The translations under genes were made by a program, and so were the position numbers. Positions 44,221 to 51,208 of a DNA stretch of 63,068 nt are shown here, in pieces; position 1 is the stretch's first letter; each line of letters opens with the position of its first letter. Source of the DNA: Phycisphaerales bacterium UBA1161 (lineage in GTDB: Bacteria > Planctomycetota > Phycisphaerae > Tepidisphaerales > Tepidisphaeraceae); assembly GCA_002311745.1 (NCBI GenBank), contig DBZL01000053.1, positions 1 to 63,068 of the forward strand, given 5' to 3'. Below the pieces are notes generated by a model. It was not told where the DNA came from. It searched no databases and saw only the letters and a program-made list of their open reading frames with translations.

Positions 44221-45175
44221 ACCTTCCCACCGCCTGTTCCGCGGTGACCTCTACGAAAAATTCCTCCAGGGTCACGTGCTCCAGCCGAATCTCGCGCAGC
44301 GCCCAGCCTCGCTGCATCAGCGTGCGCGCCACCTCCTCGCGCACGTCGCTGCCTTCGCGGCTGCGCAGCGCCGCCGTGATGAATGTGCCGTCGCCGCCCG
44401 CCCCGCCGTCGAGTATTTCCACCTGATTCACACCCGCCACGCGCGACAGCGCCTCGACGATCTGGTCCCGTGGGCCGCGGCACTCCACCAGCACCCGCGC
44501 CGTGAGCCGCCGGCTGGCACGCAATTCATCCGGCGAGCCCTGCGCCACGATCCGGCCCCCGGCGATCACGATCGCCCGGTCGCACGTCGCCTCCACCTCC
44601 GGCAAAATGTGCGTCGACAGTATCACCGTGTGATGCCCGCCCAGTTCCTTGATCAGCTTGCGCATCTCGCGGATTTGCGCCGGGTCCAGCCCGATGGTCG
44701 GCTCGTCCAGGATCAGCACCGGCGGATCGTGCAGCAGCGCATCGGCCAGCCCCACACGCTGCCGATACCCTTTGGACAAGTGCCCGATCACCTTGTCCTG
44801 CACCGGCCGCAGCCAACAGCGATCCAGCACGTAGTTGATCCGCTGGCGCCGCTGATCTTTGTCCATCTCCCGCAAGCGGCCGCGGAAATCGAGATAACTC
44901 GACACCCGCATCTCGCCGTACAGCGGCACGTTCTCCGGCAGATACCCCAGGTTCTGACGCACCTGTTGCGATTGATGGAAGATGTCGAAGCCGTTGACGC
45001 TGGCTCCGCCGCTGGTGGGCGGCAGATAACAGGTGAGCATCTTCAGCGTCGTGGATTTACCCGCGCCGTTGGGGCCCAGAAATCCGACGATCTGGCCCTG
45101 GTGCACCTTGAACGAGACGTGATCCACCGCCAAGGTTTGGCCGAACACCTTGGTCAACTCTCGAACCGAAATCAC
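44219..45175 (-). CDS. ABC-2 type ATPase (GldA-like)
   Basis: 318 residues from GTG at 45175, chosen because ISVRELTKVFGQTLAVDHVSF is the normal family start and AGGG lies about 5 nt upstream; a longer frame from 45253 adds unrelated residues. Walker A GPNGAGKST near 36-44, signature LSKGYRQRVGLADAL near 134, Walker B LILDEPTIGLDP near 155, H-loop STHIL. A C-terminal domain of about 80 residues follows. First gene of a six-gene operon. Confidence 0.92.
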   Translation of the reverse strand: MISVRELTKVFGQTLAVDHVSFKVHQGQIVGFLGPNGAGKSTTLKMLTCYLPPTSGGASVNGFDIFHQSQQVRQNLGYLPENVPLYGEMRVSSYLDFRGRLREMDKDQRRQRINYVLDRCWLRPVQDKVIGHLSKGYRQRVGLADALLHDPPVLILDEPTIGLDPAQIREMRKLIKELGGHHTVILSTHILPEVEATCDRAIVIAGGRIVAQGSPDELRASRRLTARVLVECRGPRDQIVEALSRVAGVNQVEILDGGAGGDGTFITAALRSREGSDVREEVARTLMQRGWALREIRLEHVTLEEFFVEVTAEQAVGR

Positions 45176-45398
45176 GCGCAGCCCTCTTCTTGTGGCCCGG
45201 CCGACCGCCTCCTCCAGCCGAACCTGTTGTGGGCCAAATAACGGGTTAAACAAATCATGTCAAGCGTTGCATGCGATTGCACGCCTACACCAACATGCGC
45301 ATCGTATGCGCCGGTTGCATGACCCGCCACCGACGGGGGGATAAATCCGCCTGCGGCGTTGGTCACCATTTGGCGCGCCCGCCGGATGGAAGCTCTGA

Positions 45399-45426
45399 TT
45401 GAACTTATGGAGCAACGTCATACAAT
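45399..45426 (+). promoter_or_regulatory. Promoter TTGAAC-16-TACAAT of the TA locus
   Basis: -35 TTGAAC (45399-45404), 16 bp, -10 TACAAT (45421-45426), 72 nt before the DUF433 ATG. The rest of 45176-45498 shows no gene. Confidence 0.5.
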
Positions 45427-45498
45427 TGTGAAGCGAAAAAGCGGTGGGCGCCCTCGCAGAATCGGATCGGTTATGTTTAACGGAAACGGATTGTCGCG

Positions 45499-45747
45499 AT
45501 GAACCCAACAAAATTGGCAAGCGCCCCGCAGCTCGCCGACTATGTCGTATCCGACCCCGCCCGGCTCGGCGGGGAACCCGTGTTCAAGGGCACGCGGGTA
45601 CCCGTGCGCAGCCTGTTCGAACACTTGCGTGACGGCATCTCGCTTGACGATTTCCTGGAGGATTTTGAAGGCGTCACCCGCGAACAAGCTCAAGCCGTCA
45701 TCGATCTGGCCGAATCGGGGCTGATTCAGCAAAGTCGCCAGCCGTGA
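45499..45747 (+). CDS. DUF433 antitoxin
   Basis: 82 residues. VVSDPARLGGEPVFKGTRVPVRSLFEHLRDGISLDDFLEDFEGVTREQAQAVIDL is a complete DUF433 domain (about 16-70), a small winged-helix-like fold that serves as antitoxin and repressor in type II pairs with DUF5615 PIN-like toxins. Its stop overlaps the start of the toxin remnant (GTGA), the normal arrangement of such pairs. Confidence 0.88.
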   Translation: MNPTKLASAPQLADYVVSDPARLGGEPVFKGTRVPVRSLFEHLRDGISLDDFLEDFEGVTREQAQAVIDLAESGLIQQSRQP

Positions 45748-45800
45748 AAATTCTTCTGGATCACTGCGTTCCCAAAACACCGGATTCGCGCCCATCGTAA
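45744..45800 (+). pseudogene. Truncated DUF5615 (PIN-like) toxin
   Basis: 18 codons only: MKILLDHCVPKTPDSRPS then TAA. MKILLDxCVP is the standard start of DUF5615/Mut7-C PIN-like toxins (about 110 residues), with the first catalytic Asp. Everything after is lost. The TAA shares two bases with the target duplication at 45799-45806; rebuilding the empty site keeps the same stop, so the toxin may have been broken before the mobile element arrived next to it. Confidence 0.75.
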
Positions 45801-45806
45801 TGCTCG
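45799..45806. repeat. Target site duplication, left copy (AATGCTCG)
   Basis: Identical to 48896-48903, directly outside the inverted repeats. Confidence 0.88.
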
Positions 45807-45827
45807 GGTAGTGGGCTACTATGAATT
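45807..45827. repeat. Left terminal inverted repeat
   Basis: 20 of 21 bases match the reverse complement of 48875-48895; the one difference is at position 15. Confidence 0.92.
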
Positions 45828-45882
45828 CTGAAAAGACGCAGTTTCCATTGACAGTCATTCCATCGCGTGGCATGTTCTGGAC

Positions 45883-46129
45883 ATGCTTAAACGATCAAGC
45901 ATGCCCCGCGATCCTAACCAGCTTGCCAAGATGATCGTTGATATGGCCACAGGGAACGCTCCGACGGAGCCAGCCGTACCGCCGAGGAATCCCGCTGCTG
46001 TTGCGCTGGGGAAGTTTGGGGGGGCCAAAAGCAGGTAAAGCTCGGGCGGCGAAGCTGTCGGCAAAGCAGCGGAAATCTATTGCCGAAAAAGCTGGGGCGA
46101 GTCGTTGGGAGAAGCGGGCGCTGGGTTAG
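45883..46129 (+). pseudogene. Frameshifted small basic protein of the element
   Basis: Frame 1 from 45883 (or ATG 45901) reads MPRDPNQLAKMIVDMATGNAP, then RNPAAVALGKFGGAK. After an AAAA run at 46027-46030 the frame must shift to continue AGKARAAKLSAKQRKSIAEKAG then ASRWEKRALG. Joined, it matches small basic proteins (N-terminal PRDxNQLAKxIVDxATG, C-terminal GGxKGGKARAxxLSxxxR) that I recall as common hypotheticals in many genomes. One extra base explains the break. A TTGACA lies at 45848-45853. The 3' end overlaps the end of the OLD-like gene on the other strand. Confidence 0.65.
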
Positions 46130-47603
46130 TAAGGGGGACCTCATTCGGGGTCGCATCCACGAACTTTATTCCATCCAAGGCACTCTGAATTCTTTCAACG
46201 ATCTTCCTCGCATCTGCTCTAATCGAGCACTCTTTCACCCACGAAATCACCATCGCTCGCCACAAATCGTTGCTTCCAATAATTAGCTTGTCTGCCACCG
46301 ATTTTAACCAATCGTGATGGTTTGTCAGCGTCATGGCGGTCTGCGTGGCGTCCACGAGTTCCGAGTGAGACCGCTCTATCCGTTCAGCAACTCCGGCCCA
46401 CTGCTTGTTCGCTAGTCCTTCAAACACAACGCGCTCGGGTGCGTCGTCTCCCGGAAGAAGAAGGCATCCTTCCGCTGGTTCCTGGTCCGCATCAAGAAAG
46501 ACAAGCGACGGACGCGGGAATCTGTCTTGTTTGACCATTTTCCCGAGAGCCTGCCCAACCGATGCCGCGCCGAAAGGGATAATACAACAACGCGGTAACA
46601 GTTCCTTTTTTTGGGCAATCACCACCTCTTCGATGACGATTCTAGATCGTTCATCCTCAACATAAATATCAGCCTCAGGATGCTTCTCTTCGTCCATTTG
46701 CGTCATCGCAAAATCCGGGCTGACACCAGTAATCAGCGTTTTACCTTGCGATGTGTTCATCACGTAGATGCGGCCAAGGTTGGGTAATTCCTCCAAGATA
46801 TAGGGCGAATGCGTCGTGATGATAATTTGAAGTTCCTTCAGCCTGCAAATCTCCGCGAGATCGCGCATAAGACGACGCTGCGAGCGAGGATGAAGCGACG
46901 TCTCAATTTCATCAATTAACAAAACGCTGTACTGTGGGATGTCTACTTTGAGCAGCCCCGTGATCGTAGCCTCCCCAGCCCCTTGGTGAAATCCGGAGTA
47001 TTTGCATTCCGGCAGGTCCGCAACTGGCACCCATCGGTTCGGATCGGCATCGCTCAAGGCGAAACCGGCATCACGATATGGACGCCCGATAATTGATGAG
47101 AACCTAGCCAACTTCTCGGCACTAAAGGCTAACCGATTAGTTTCGATGTTCTGCGGCTTTGCAATCCGGGCGTATCCCGTCTGCGCCGCGATCGGCTGAA
47201 GCCTGCGAAGATCGATGTAGTTGACGATTCGTTCCCGTCGATTAGGGTTTCCTCGCCAGCGGTCTGAAGGCTTTCGCACACTAACGACGGTGGAGGCATT
47301 TCCTTCACGGATCGAGCATTTGATTGATGCTTCCGTGATCTTGTCCCAGGGCGTATCGGGAAAAAAATCTGAGGCGAACCAAGACTCTTCGGAAGATTTG
47401 TATGCAGAGGCAATGGCTTGAAGGATTGTGCTTTTGCCGACTCCATTTTCCCCTGTAATTGCCACGAACGGAAAGTTGAAATCGACTCGCTGGCCGCCCC
47501 ACCCGCGCACGTTTAAGATTTCCAGCCATTCCAAACGCTTCGGCCAGCTGCTCTCGGTTTCCCACTTGTTTACCAACTTCCTCATTTCGCGGCTCAGTGC
47601 CAT
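46077..47603 (-). CDS. OLD-like AAA ATPase with TOPRIM nuclease domain
   Basis: 508 residues. ABC-type ATPase half: Walker A GENGVGKST at 51-59, signature-like QGAGEA near 228, Walker B YSVLLIDEIETSLHP near 245, switch His IITTHSPYIL near 280. TOPRIM-type half: acidic IYVEDERSRIVIEEV near 325 and LVFLDADQEP near 375 (DxD). OLD-family nucleases act in phage defence alone or with partners (e.g. GajA with GajB); no helicase or toxin partner is adjacent. The last ~17 residues read antisense through the frameshifted gene, so the original end may be altered. Lower GC than neighbours, a passenger of the element. Confidence 0.8.
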   Translation of the reverse strand: MALSREMRKLVNKWETESSWPKRLEWLEILNVRGWGGQRVDFNFPFVAITGENGVGKSTILQAIASAYKSSEESWFASDFFPDTPWDKITEASIKCSIREGNASTVVSVRKPSDRWRGNPNRRERIVNYIDLRRLQPIAAQTGYARIAKPQNIETNRLAFSAEKLARFSSIIGRPYRDAGFALSDADPNRWVPVADLPECKYSGFHQGAGEATITGLLKVDIPQYSVLLIDEIETSLHPRSQRRLMRDLAEICRLKELQIIITTHSPYILEELPNLGRIYVMNTSQGKTLITGVSPDFAMTQMDEEKHPEADIYVEDERSRIVIEEVVIAQKKELLPRCCIIPFGAASVGQALGKMVKQDRFPRPSLVFLDADQEPAEGCLLLPGDDAPERVVFEGLANKQWAGVAERIERSHSELVDATQTAMTLTNHHDWLKSVADKLIIGSNDLWRAMVISWVKECSIRADARKIVERIQSALDGIKFVDATPNEVPLTNPAPASPNDSPQLFRQ

Positions 47604-47840
47604 TTTTCAAGACTCCCGGCGCTATGCGCCTTTGGCAACCCGATTGCCCAGGCGCAAGCCGACATGTTGCGCCTGGTATAACTGGAAATAACCATGAAAT
47701 TATACGCGTTACTTTAACTGAGTCAAGGCTCGGTTCGTCAATCAAGCCATATCTGTCCTTAAACCGCATTGGGGGTTAAATAGAGGGACAAATTGAACTA
47801 GCGAGGCATTGTTGCCCGGCCTCGTGTAATCTCGGCTCCG
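47604..47840. other. Gap inside the mobile element
   Basis: No supported gene. It probably contains the promoter of the OLD-like gene on the minus strand and decayed sequence upstream of the transposase remnant. Confidence 0.4.
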
Positions 47841-48392
47841 GTGGAGGGTCACGGCATCCGCGTCACGGTGGCCACGGCCCGCGACGACTACTACGACCAG
47901 CGCGACCAGAATCCTAAGACCCGAAAAGTACAGTGCGATGAAATCTGGCCGAGCGGTCGGGGTGGCTATGCGTGGGTTATCAAAATCTACGGAACGGAGC
48001 GGGCCGGAGAAGCTCGGTACAGCCCGGCAGCCTGTAACGGGATGCAAGAAAAACACATGTACGGGGTGGCTGATTCCCGCCACATTTCAACAAGCCACGC
48101 TGAACGCCAGAACCTCACCATGCGGATGCAAATGCGGCGGTTTGCCGGGCTGGCAAACGCGTTCAGCAAAAAGGTTGAGAATCACGCCCACAACGTCGCG
48201 GTGCACTTCATGCACCACAATTTCTGCCGCGTCCACCAGACGTTGCGGGTTACGCCAGCCATGCAAGCCGGTCTTGCCAATCGCGTGTGGGAAATCGAGG
48301 ACTTGTCCGCGCTGGTGGAGTCAGAAGAAATGCGGGCGATCGAAAACGGGGAACTGAAACGCGGTAAGTATCGGTTAAAAGAGGCGGATTGA
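47841..48392 (+). pseudogene. IS1-like transposase, internally deleted
   Basis: The C-terminal ~110 residues are clear: RYSPAACNG, HISTSHAERQNLTMRMQMRR, NAFSKKVENHAHNVAVHF, NFCRVHQTLRVTPAMQAGL. They match the transposases annotated as IS1 family. KVQCDEIW, which holds the first catalytic Asp, is present, but it runs within about 10 residues into the IKIYG segment, so roughly 90 residues with the second Asp (the TDGHKAY region) are missing, and the normal N-terminus is not recognisable. The product cannot be active. Confidence 0.82.
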
Positions 48393-48427
48393 CTCTGCTT
48401 TGTTCTGGGATATACCTGTTTGTCCAT

Positions 48428-48886
48428 ATGCCTGAAAACCCGCAGAATCCGGCAGATGAAAAGACAACGCCTCCTCCTATAGCAATCGCCCAAGAGCCTA
48501 GACCTATCGGAATATGCCTTAGCACACCCTGGATCAGCACTGCCAATGTTTTCACGTCGGCAAGTTGGATGCCGTGGCATATACGGGAGTCTCGCAAATT
48601 ACAGGCCTTGTTTTTGGCCGAACGAAGCCGTGTGCATGAAGTGTACATCCGTGAGGAGCATAAGACTAAGCGGCTTTCAATGATAATCGCGGCCACATTG
48701 ACCATGGTTTCCGTCGTAATTATGGTCTTTGCGCCAGCTGGCCGCGAAACTTTGTCTTACTGGCTTGGCGCGGCGATCTTGGTCATTGCTGCTGGGTCAA
48801 TGGGCTATAAACGGATTCGGGGAAAGACTCCGGGATTCTCTCTTCGCGCAGACGACGCCAGCGGTGATGACGAAAATTCAAAGTAG
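48428..48886 (+). CDS. Small membrane protein in the mobile element
   Basis: 152 residues. A Pro-rich start ([17 protein letters not shown]), a charged middle ([18 protein letters not shown]), two close membrane helices about 88-106 and 112-130 ([40 protein letters not shown]) and a short charged tail. The stop TAG lies inside the right terminal repeat, so the gene belongs to the element. The function is unknown. A TTG 13 codons upstream is an alternative start. Confidence 0.55.
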   Translation: MPENPQNPADEKTTPPPIAIAQEPRPIGICLSTPWISTANVFTSASWMPWHIRESRKLQALFLAERSRVHEVYIREEHKTKRLSMIIAATLTMVSVVIMVFAPAGRETLSYWLGAAILVIAAGSMGYKRIRGKTPGFSLRADDASGDDENSK

Positions 48887-48895
48887 CCCACTACC
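48875..48895. repeat. Right terminal inverted repeat
   Basis: Reverse complement begins GGTAGTGGGCTACTTTGAAT; partner of 45807-45827. Confidence 0.92.
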
Positions 48896-48903
48896 AATGC
48901 TCG
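48896..48903. repeat. Target site duplication, right copy (AATGCTCG)
   Basis: Identical to 45799-45806. Between here and msrB (48904-49044) I see no gene; a minus-strand frame ([20 protein letters not shown]) reads coding-like but is unrecognised. Confidence 0.88.
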
Positions 48904-49044
48904 CATGAGCTTGTCCCCTCGCTCGAACCGGGGAACAATCGAACGGAGGGCGAAACCATAAACCGCCGCCGTCTGACCGGCAAACGAGCGAACTTCTTCG
49001 CGGGTCCAAGGAATTTTACAGCCGGCTGCATGGTTTGCATTGAT

Positions 49045-49566
49045 ATGCACCTGTCTATCGTGATCGTCGCCGCCGCCGTTTGCCTGCTCCTGGTCGCCTG
49101 CGGGGGGCCGGCGGATCGCCAGAGCGTCGCCGCCGGGCCGTCCTCACGACCCGCCACCGAACCCTCGCCCTCCGACAAGGTCGTCCGCTCGGATGCCGAT
49201 TGGTGCACTATCCTCACGCCCGAGCAGTACGAGGTCCTGCGCAAACAGGGGACCGAACTGCCCTTCCACAATGCCCTGTGGAACAACCATCGCAAAGGCG
49301 TTTACCGCTGCGCCGCCTGCGGACTGCTGCTGTTTTCCTCCGACACCAAGTTCGATTCGGGCACCGGCTGGCCCAGCTTTTGGGGGCCGGTCGCGCAGGC
49401 CAACGTCAAGCTCGTGCCCGACCACAGTCACGGCATGGATCGCATCGAAGTGGTCTGCCCGCGCTGCGGCTCACACCTGGGCCATCTGTTCGACGACGGC
49501 CCGCCGCCCACCGGCAAACGTTTCTGCATGAACTCCGCCGCCCTCAAATTCGAACCGGCCCCATAG
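49045..49566 (+). CDS. msrB: Peptide methionine-(R)-sulfoxide reductase, lipoprotein form
   Basis: 173 residues. Signal with lipobox: [15 protein letters not shown] (Cys at about 19), so the enzyme is probably lipid-anchored outside the cytoplasm. MsrB domain about 50-170: CAAC near 86-89 and [10 protein letters not shown] near 134 bind zinc, [11 protein letters not shown] near 100-110, and the catalytic Cys is in [10 protein letters not shown] near 160-169. It reduces Met-R-sulfoxide in oxidised envelope proteins. An ATG five codons earlier is also possible. Confidence 0.93.
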   Translation: MHLSIVIVAAAVCLLLVACGGPADRQSVAAGPSSRPATEPSPSDKVVRSDADWCTILTPEQYEVLRKQGTELPFHNALWNNHRKGVYRCAACGLLLFSSDTKFDSGTGWPSFWGPVAQANVKLVPDHSHGMDRIEVVCPRCGSHLGHLFDDGPPPTGKRFCMNSAALKFEPAP

Positions 49567-49570
49567 ATCT

Positions 49571-50353
49571 TTAGATCGGGTCCACAACCACGCGCAGGCC
49601 ATCGTACGCCAGTTGCATCTCCGCCGGCAGTTGCGCGTTGGTGGCCGCGTGGGCCAGGCCGTGGGCGATGTGCGTGAACAGCGTCCGCCGCGCCCCGATG
49701 CGCCGGGCCGCTTCCACCGCCTCGGCCAGCGTGAAATGCGTCGGATGCTTGCGATGCTGCAGTGCATCCAGCACCAGCACGTCCAAACCGCGCAGCAGAT
49801 CAAATGAATTATCCGGAATCTGGCTGACGTCCGTGCAGTACGCCAGCGACCCGATGCGAAATCCCAGCACCGGGACGTCGCCGTGGATCAGCGGAATCGG
49901 CGTCCAGGTGATCCCGCCGATTTCAAACGGCCCGTCGATCCTGCGGCGGATCAGGTGCGGGCGGAAGATTTTCATCTCCGGCCGCGGCGGGGCAAACGCG
50001 TAGCCGAAAGACCGTTCCAGCACCGCGTGCGTCAACTCATCCGCCCAAATATCCAGCGGACCGTCGCGCAGCGCATTGAACCGCCGCACGTCGTCCAGAC
50101 CCATGATGTGATCCGCGTGCCCGTGCGTGAAAACCACCGCGTCGATCATCTCCACGCCGTTGCGCAGGCATTGCAGGCGCAGCTCCGGCGTCGTATCCAC
50201 CAGCACGCGCGTCCGGCCATAGCTGATCAGCACCGACGGGCGGCTGCGCTGGTCGTGCGGGTCGGTGCTGCTGCACACCGCGCAGCGGCAGCCGATCATC
50301 GGAATCCCCGCGGAGGTGCCGGTGCCGAGGAAAAGCAGGTCGATGCGATCCAT
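49571..50353 (-). CDS. MBL-fold metal-dependent hydrolase (PhnP-like)
   Basis: 260 residues. FLGTGTSAGIPMIGCRCAVCSSTDPHDQR near 6-34 has the GTGxS start and the CxxC pair of PhnP-type phosphodiesterases; FTHGHADHIMGLDD near 77-90 is the HxHxDH dinuclear metal site, with later His residues (LIHGDVP; THIAHGL). PhnP cleaves cyclic ribose 1,2-phosphates in C-P lyase pathways, but no phn gene is near, so the substrate is uncertain. The ATG MDRIDLLF is preferred to a TTG ten codons upstream. Confidence 0.85.
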   Translation of the reverse strand: MDRIDLLFLGTGTSAGIPMIGCRCAVCSSTDPHDQRSRPSVLISYGRTRVLVDTTPELRLQCLRNGVEMIDAVVFTHGHADHIMGLDDVRRFNALRDGPLDIWADELTHAVLERSFGYAFAPPRPEMKIFRPHLIRRRIDGPFEIGGITWTPIPLIHGDVPVLGFRIGSLAYCTDVSQIPDNSFDLLRGLDVLVLDALQHRKHPTHFTLAEAVEAARRIGARRTLFTHIAHGLAHAATNAQLPAEMQLAYDGLRVVVDPI

Positions 50354-50386
50354 ACGCGGCCAATCCTCTCGGCGAGTCAGCAAAGA

Positions 50387-50484
50387 GGGGGAGAGTGGGA
50401 GAGGGGGGGAGGGGGAGACGAAGCGAAGCCACGCCGCCTCAGCCTCATCTCCCCCTCTCCCACTCTCCCACTCTCCCCCTCTCC
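50387..50484. repeat. GGGAGAG-rich inverted repeat
   Basis: G-rich arm (50387-50416, units GAGAGTGGGAGAGGGG) and C-rich arm (50450-50484, units CTCTCCCACTCTCCC) around a ~30-nt loop. It encodes the last ~10 residues of BioD (RVGEWERGR) and its stop at 50445-50447. Confidence 0.8.
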
Positions 50485-51206
50485 ATTCCCGCCTTCTCCA
50501 GCCAGTCTACGTTCTCAAACGCCGCCAGAAAATCCGGGGGCAAAAACGGCGGCGTGAACTGCGAAAACCGCGGGGCCAGGCAGAGCACCGGAACCTTGCC
50601 CCACCGCTCGATGGCGCGCGGATTGGTCTCTTCCGCGATGCCCGGCGTCTCGCTGGGGTACTGATTCACCACCACGCCGGCAATCGGCGCGTTCGCCTGC
50701 CGCAGGGCGCTGACCGTCAGCAGCGTGTGGTTGATCGTCCCCAAACCGGGGCGGGCCACGATCACCGCCGGCAATCCCAGCCAGCCGATCATGTCCAGCA
50801 CGCTGTGGCGCGGGTCCAGCGGCACCAGAACCCCGCCGACGCCTTCCACGATCATGACGTCGCTTTGCCGCGACATCATCTGGATGGCGCGATCGATCGC
50901 GGTCCAGTCCACCGTCTGTCCCGCGCGTTCGGCGGCCACGGCCGGGGCCAGGGCCTCGGCAAACCGCTGCGGGCAAATCACGTTCAGGGCAAATCGGGCG
51001 TCCCCGTGATGCGCCAGGAATTCCGCATCCTCGCTGACCAGGCCTTCGCGCCGGTGGACGCATCCCGTGGCGATCGGCTTGCACACGGCCACGCGATAGC
51101 CGCGCCGGGCAAACCATGCCGCAATCGCGCCGGCCACCAGCGTCTTGCCCACGCCGGTGTCCGTGCCCGTCACCAACAGCCCCGGAATCGACACCCGCTG
51201 CAGCAT
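50445..51206 (-). CDS. bioD: Dethiobiotin synthetase
   Basis: 253 residues. Closes the ureido ring of dethiobiotin from diaminopelargonate, CO2 and ATP. GLLVTGTDTGVGKTLVAGAI near 9-28 (P-loop), CKPIATGC near 42, VEGVGGVLVPL near 118, and a late GVVVNQY near 177. The tail MERGRVGEWERGR comes from the intergenic repeat. Its start is 2 bp after the bioA stop. Confidence 0.95.
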   Translation of the reverse strand: MLQRVSIPGLLVTGTDTGVGKTLVAGAIAAWFARRGYRVAVCKPIATGCVHRREGLVSEDAEFLAHHGDARFALNVICPQRFAEALAPAVAAERAGQTVDWTAIDRAIQMMSRQSDVMIVEGVGGVLVPLDPRHSVLDMIGWLGLPAVIVARPGLGTINHTLLTVSALRQANAPIAGVVVNQYPSETPGIAEETNPRAIERWGKVPVLCLAPRFSQFTPPFLPPDFLAAFENVDWLEKAGMERGRVGEWERGR

Positions 51207-51208
51207 GA

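Larger units (their letters stand above)
45807..48895. mobile_element. IS1-like element carrying an OLD-like gene
   Basis: 3,089 bp bounded by 21-bp terminal inverted repeats with one mismatch (45807-45827, GGTAGTGGGCTACTATGAAT...; 48875-48895) and flanked by an 8-bp direct repeat AATGCTCG (45799-45806 and 48896-48903). Content: a frameshifted small gene, an OLD-like ATPase/TOPRIM gene on the minus strand, a decayed IS1-like transposase and a small membrane protein whose stop lies in the right repeat. GGT-starting ends and 8-9 bp duplications fit the IS1 family. Base composition of the passenger gene is visibly lower in GC than the surroundings. Confidence 0.88.

Noticed and set aside
44219..45253. 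Longer start for the GldA-like ATPase at 45253
   Set aside because: Adds 26 residues not seen in the family; the GTG at 45175 has a purine-rich site and the proper start text.
45807..48895. Assignment of the element to IS1595/Merlin rather than IS1
   Set aside because: IS1595 also has 8-bp duplications and GG ends, but the C-terminal transposase text (ERQNLTMRM, HQTLRVTPAM) is that of the proteins annotated as IS1 family. The distinction should still be checked.
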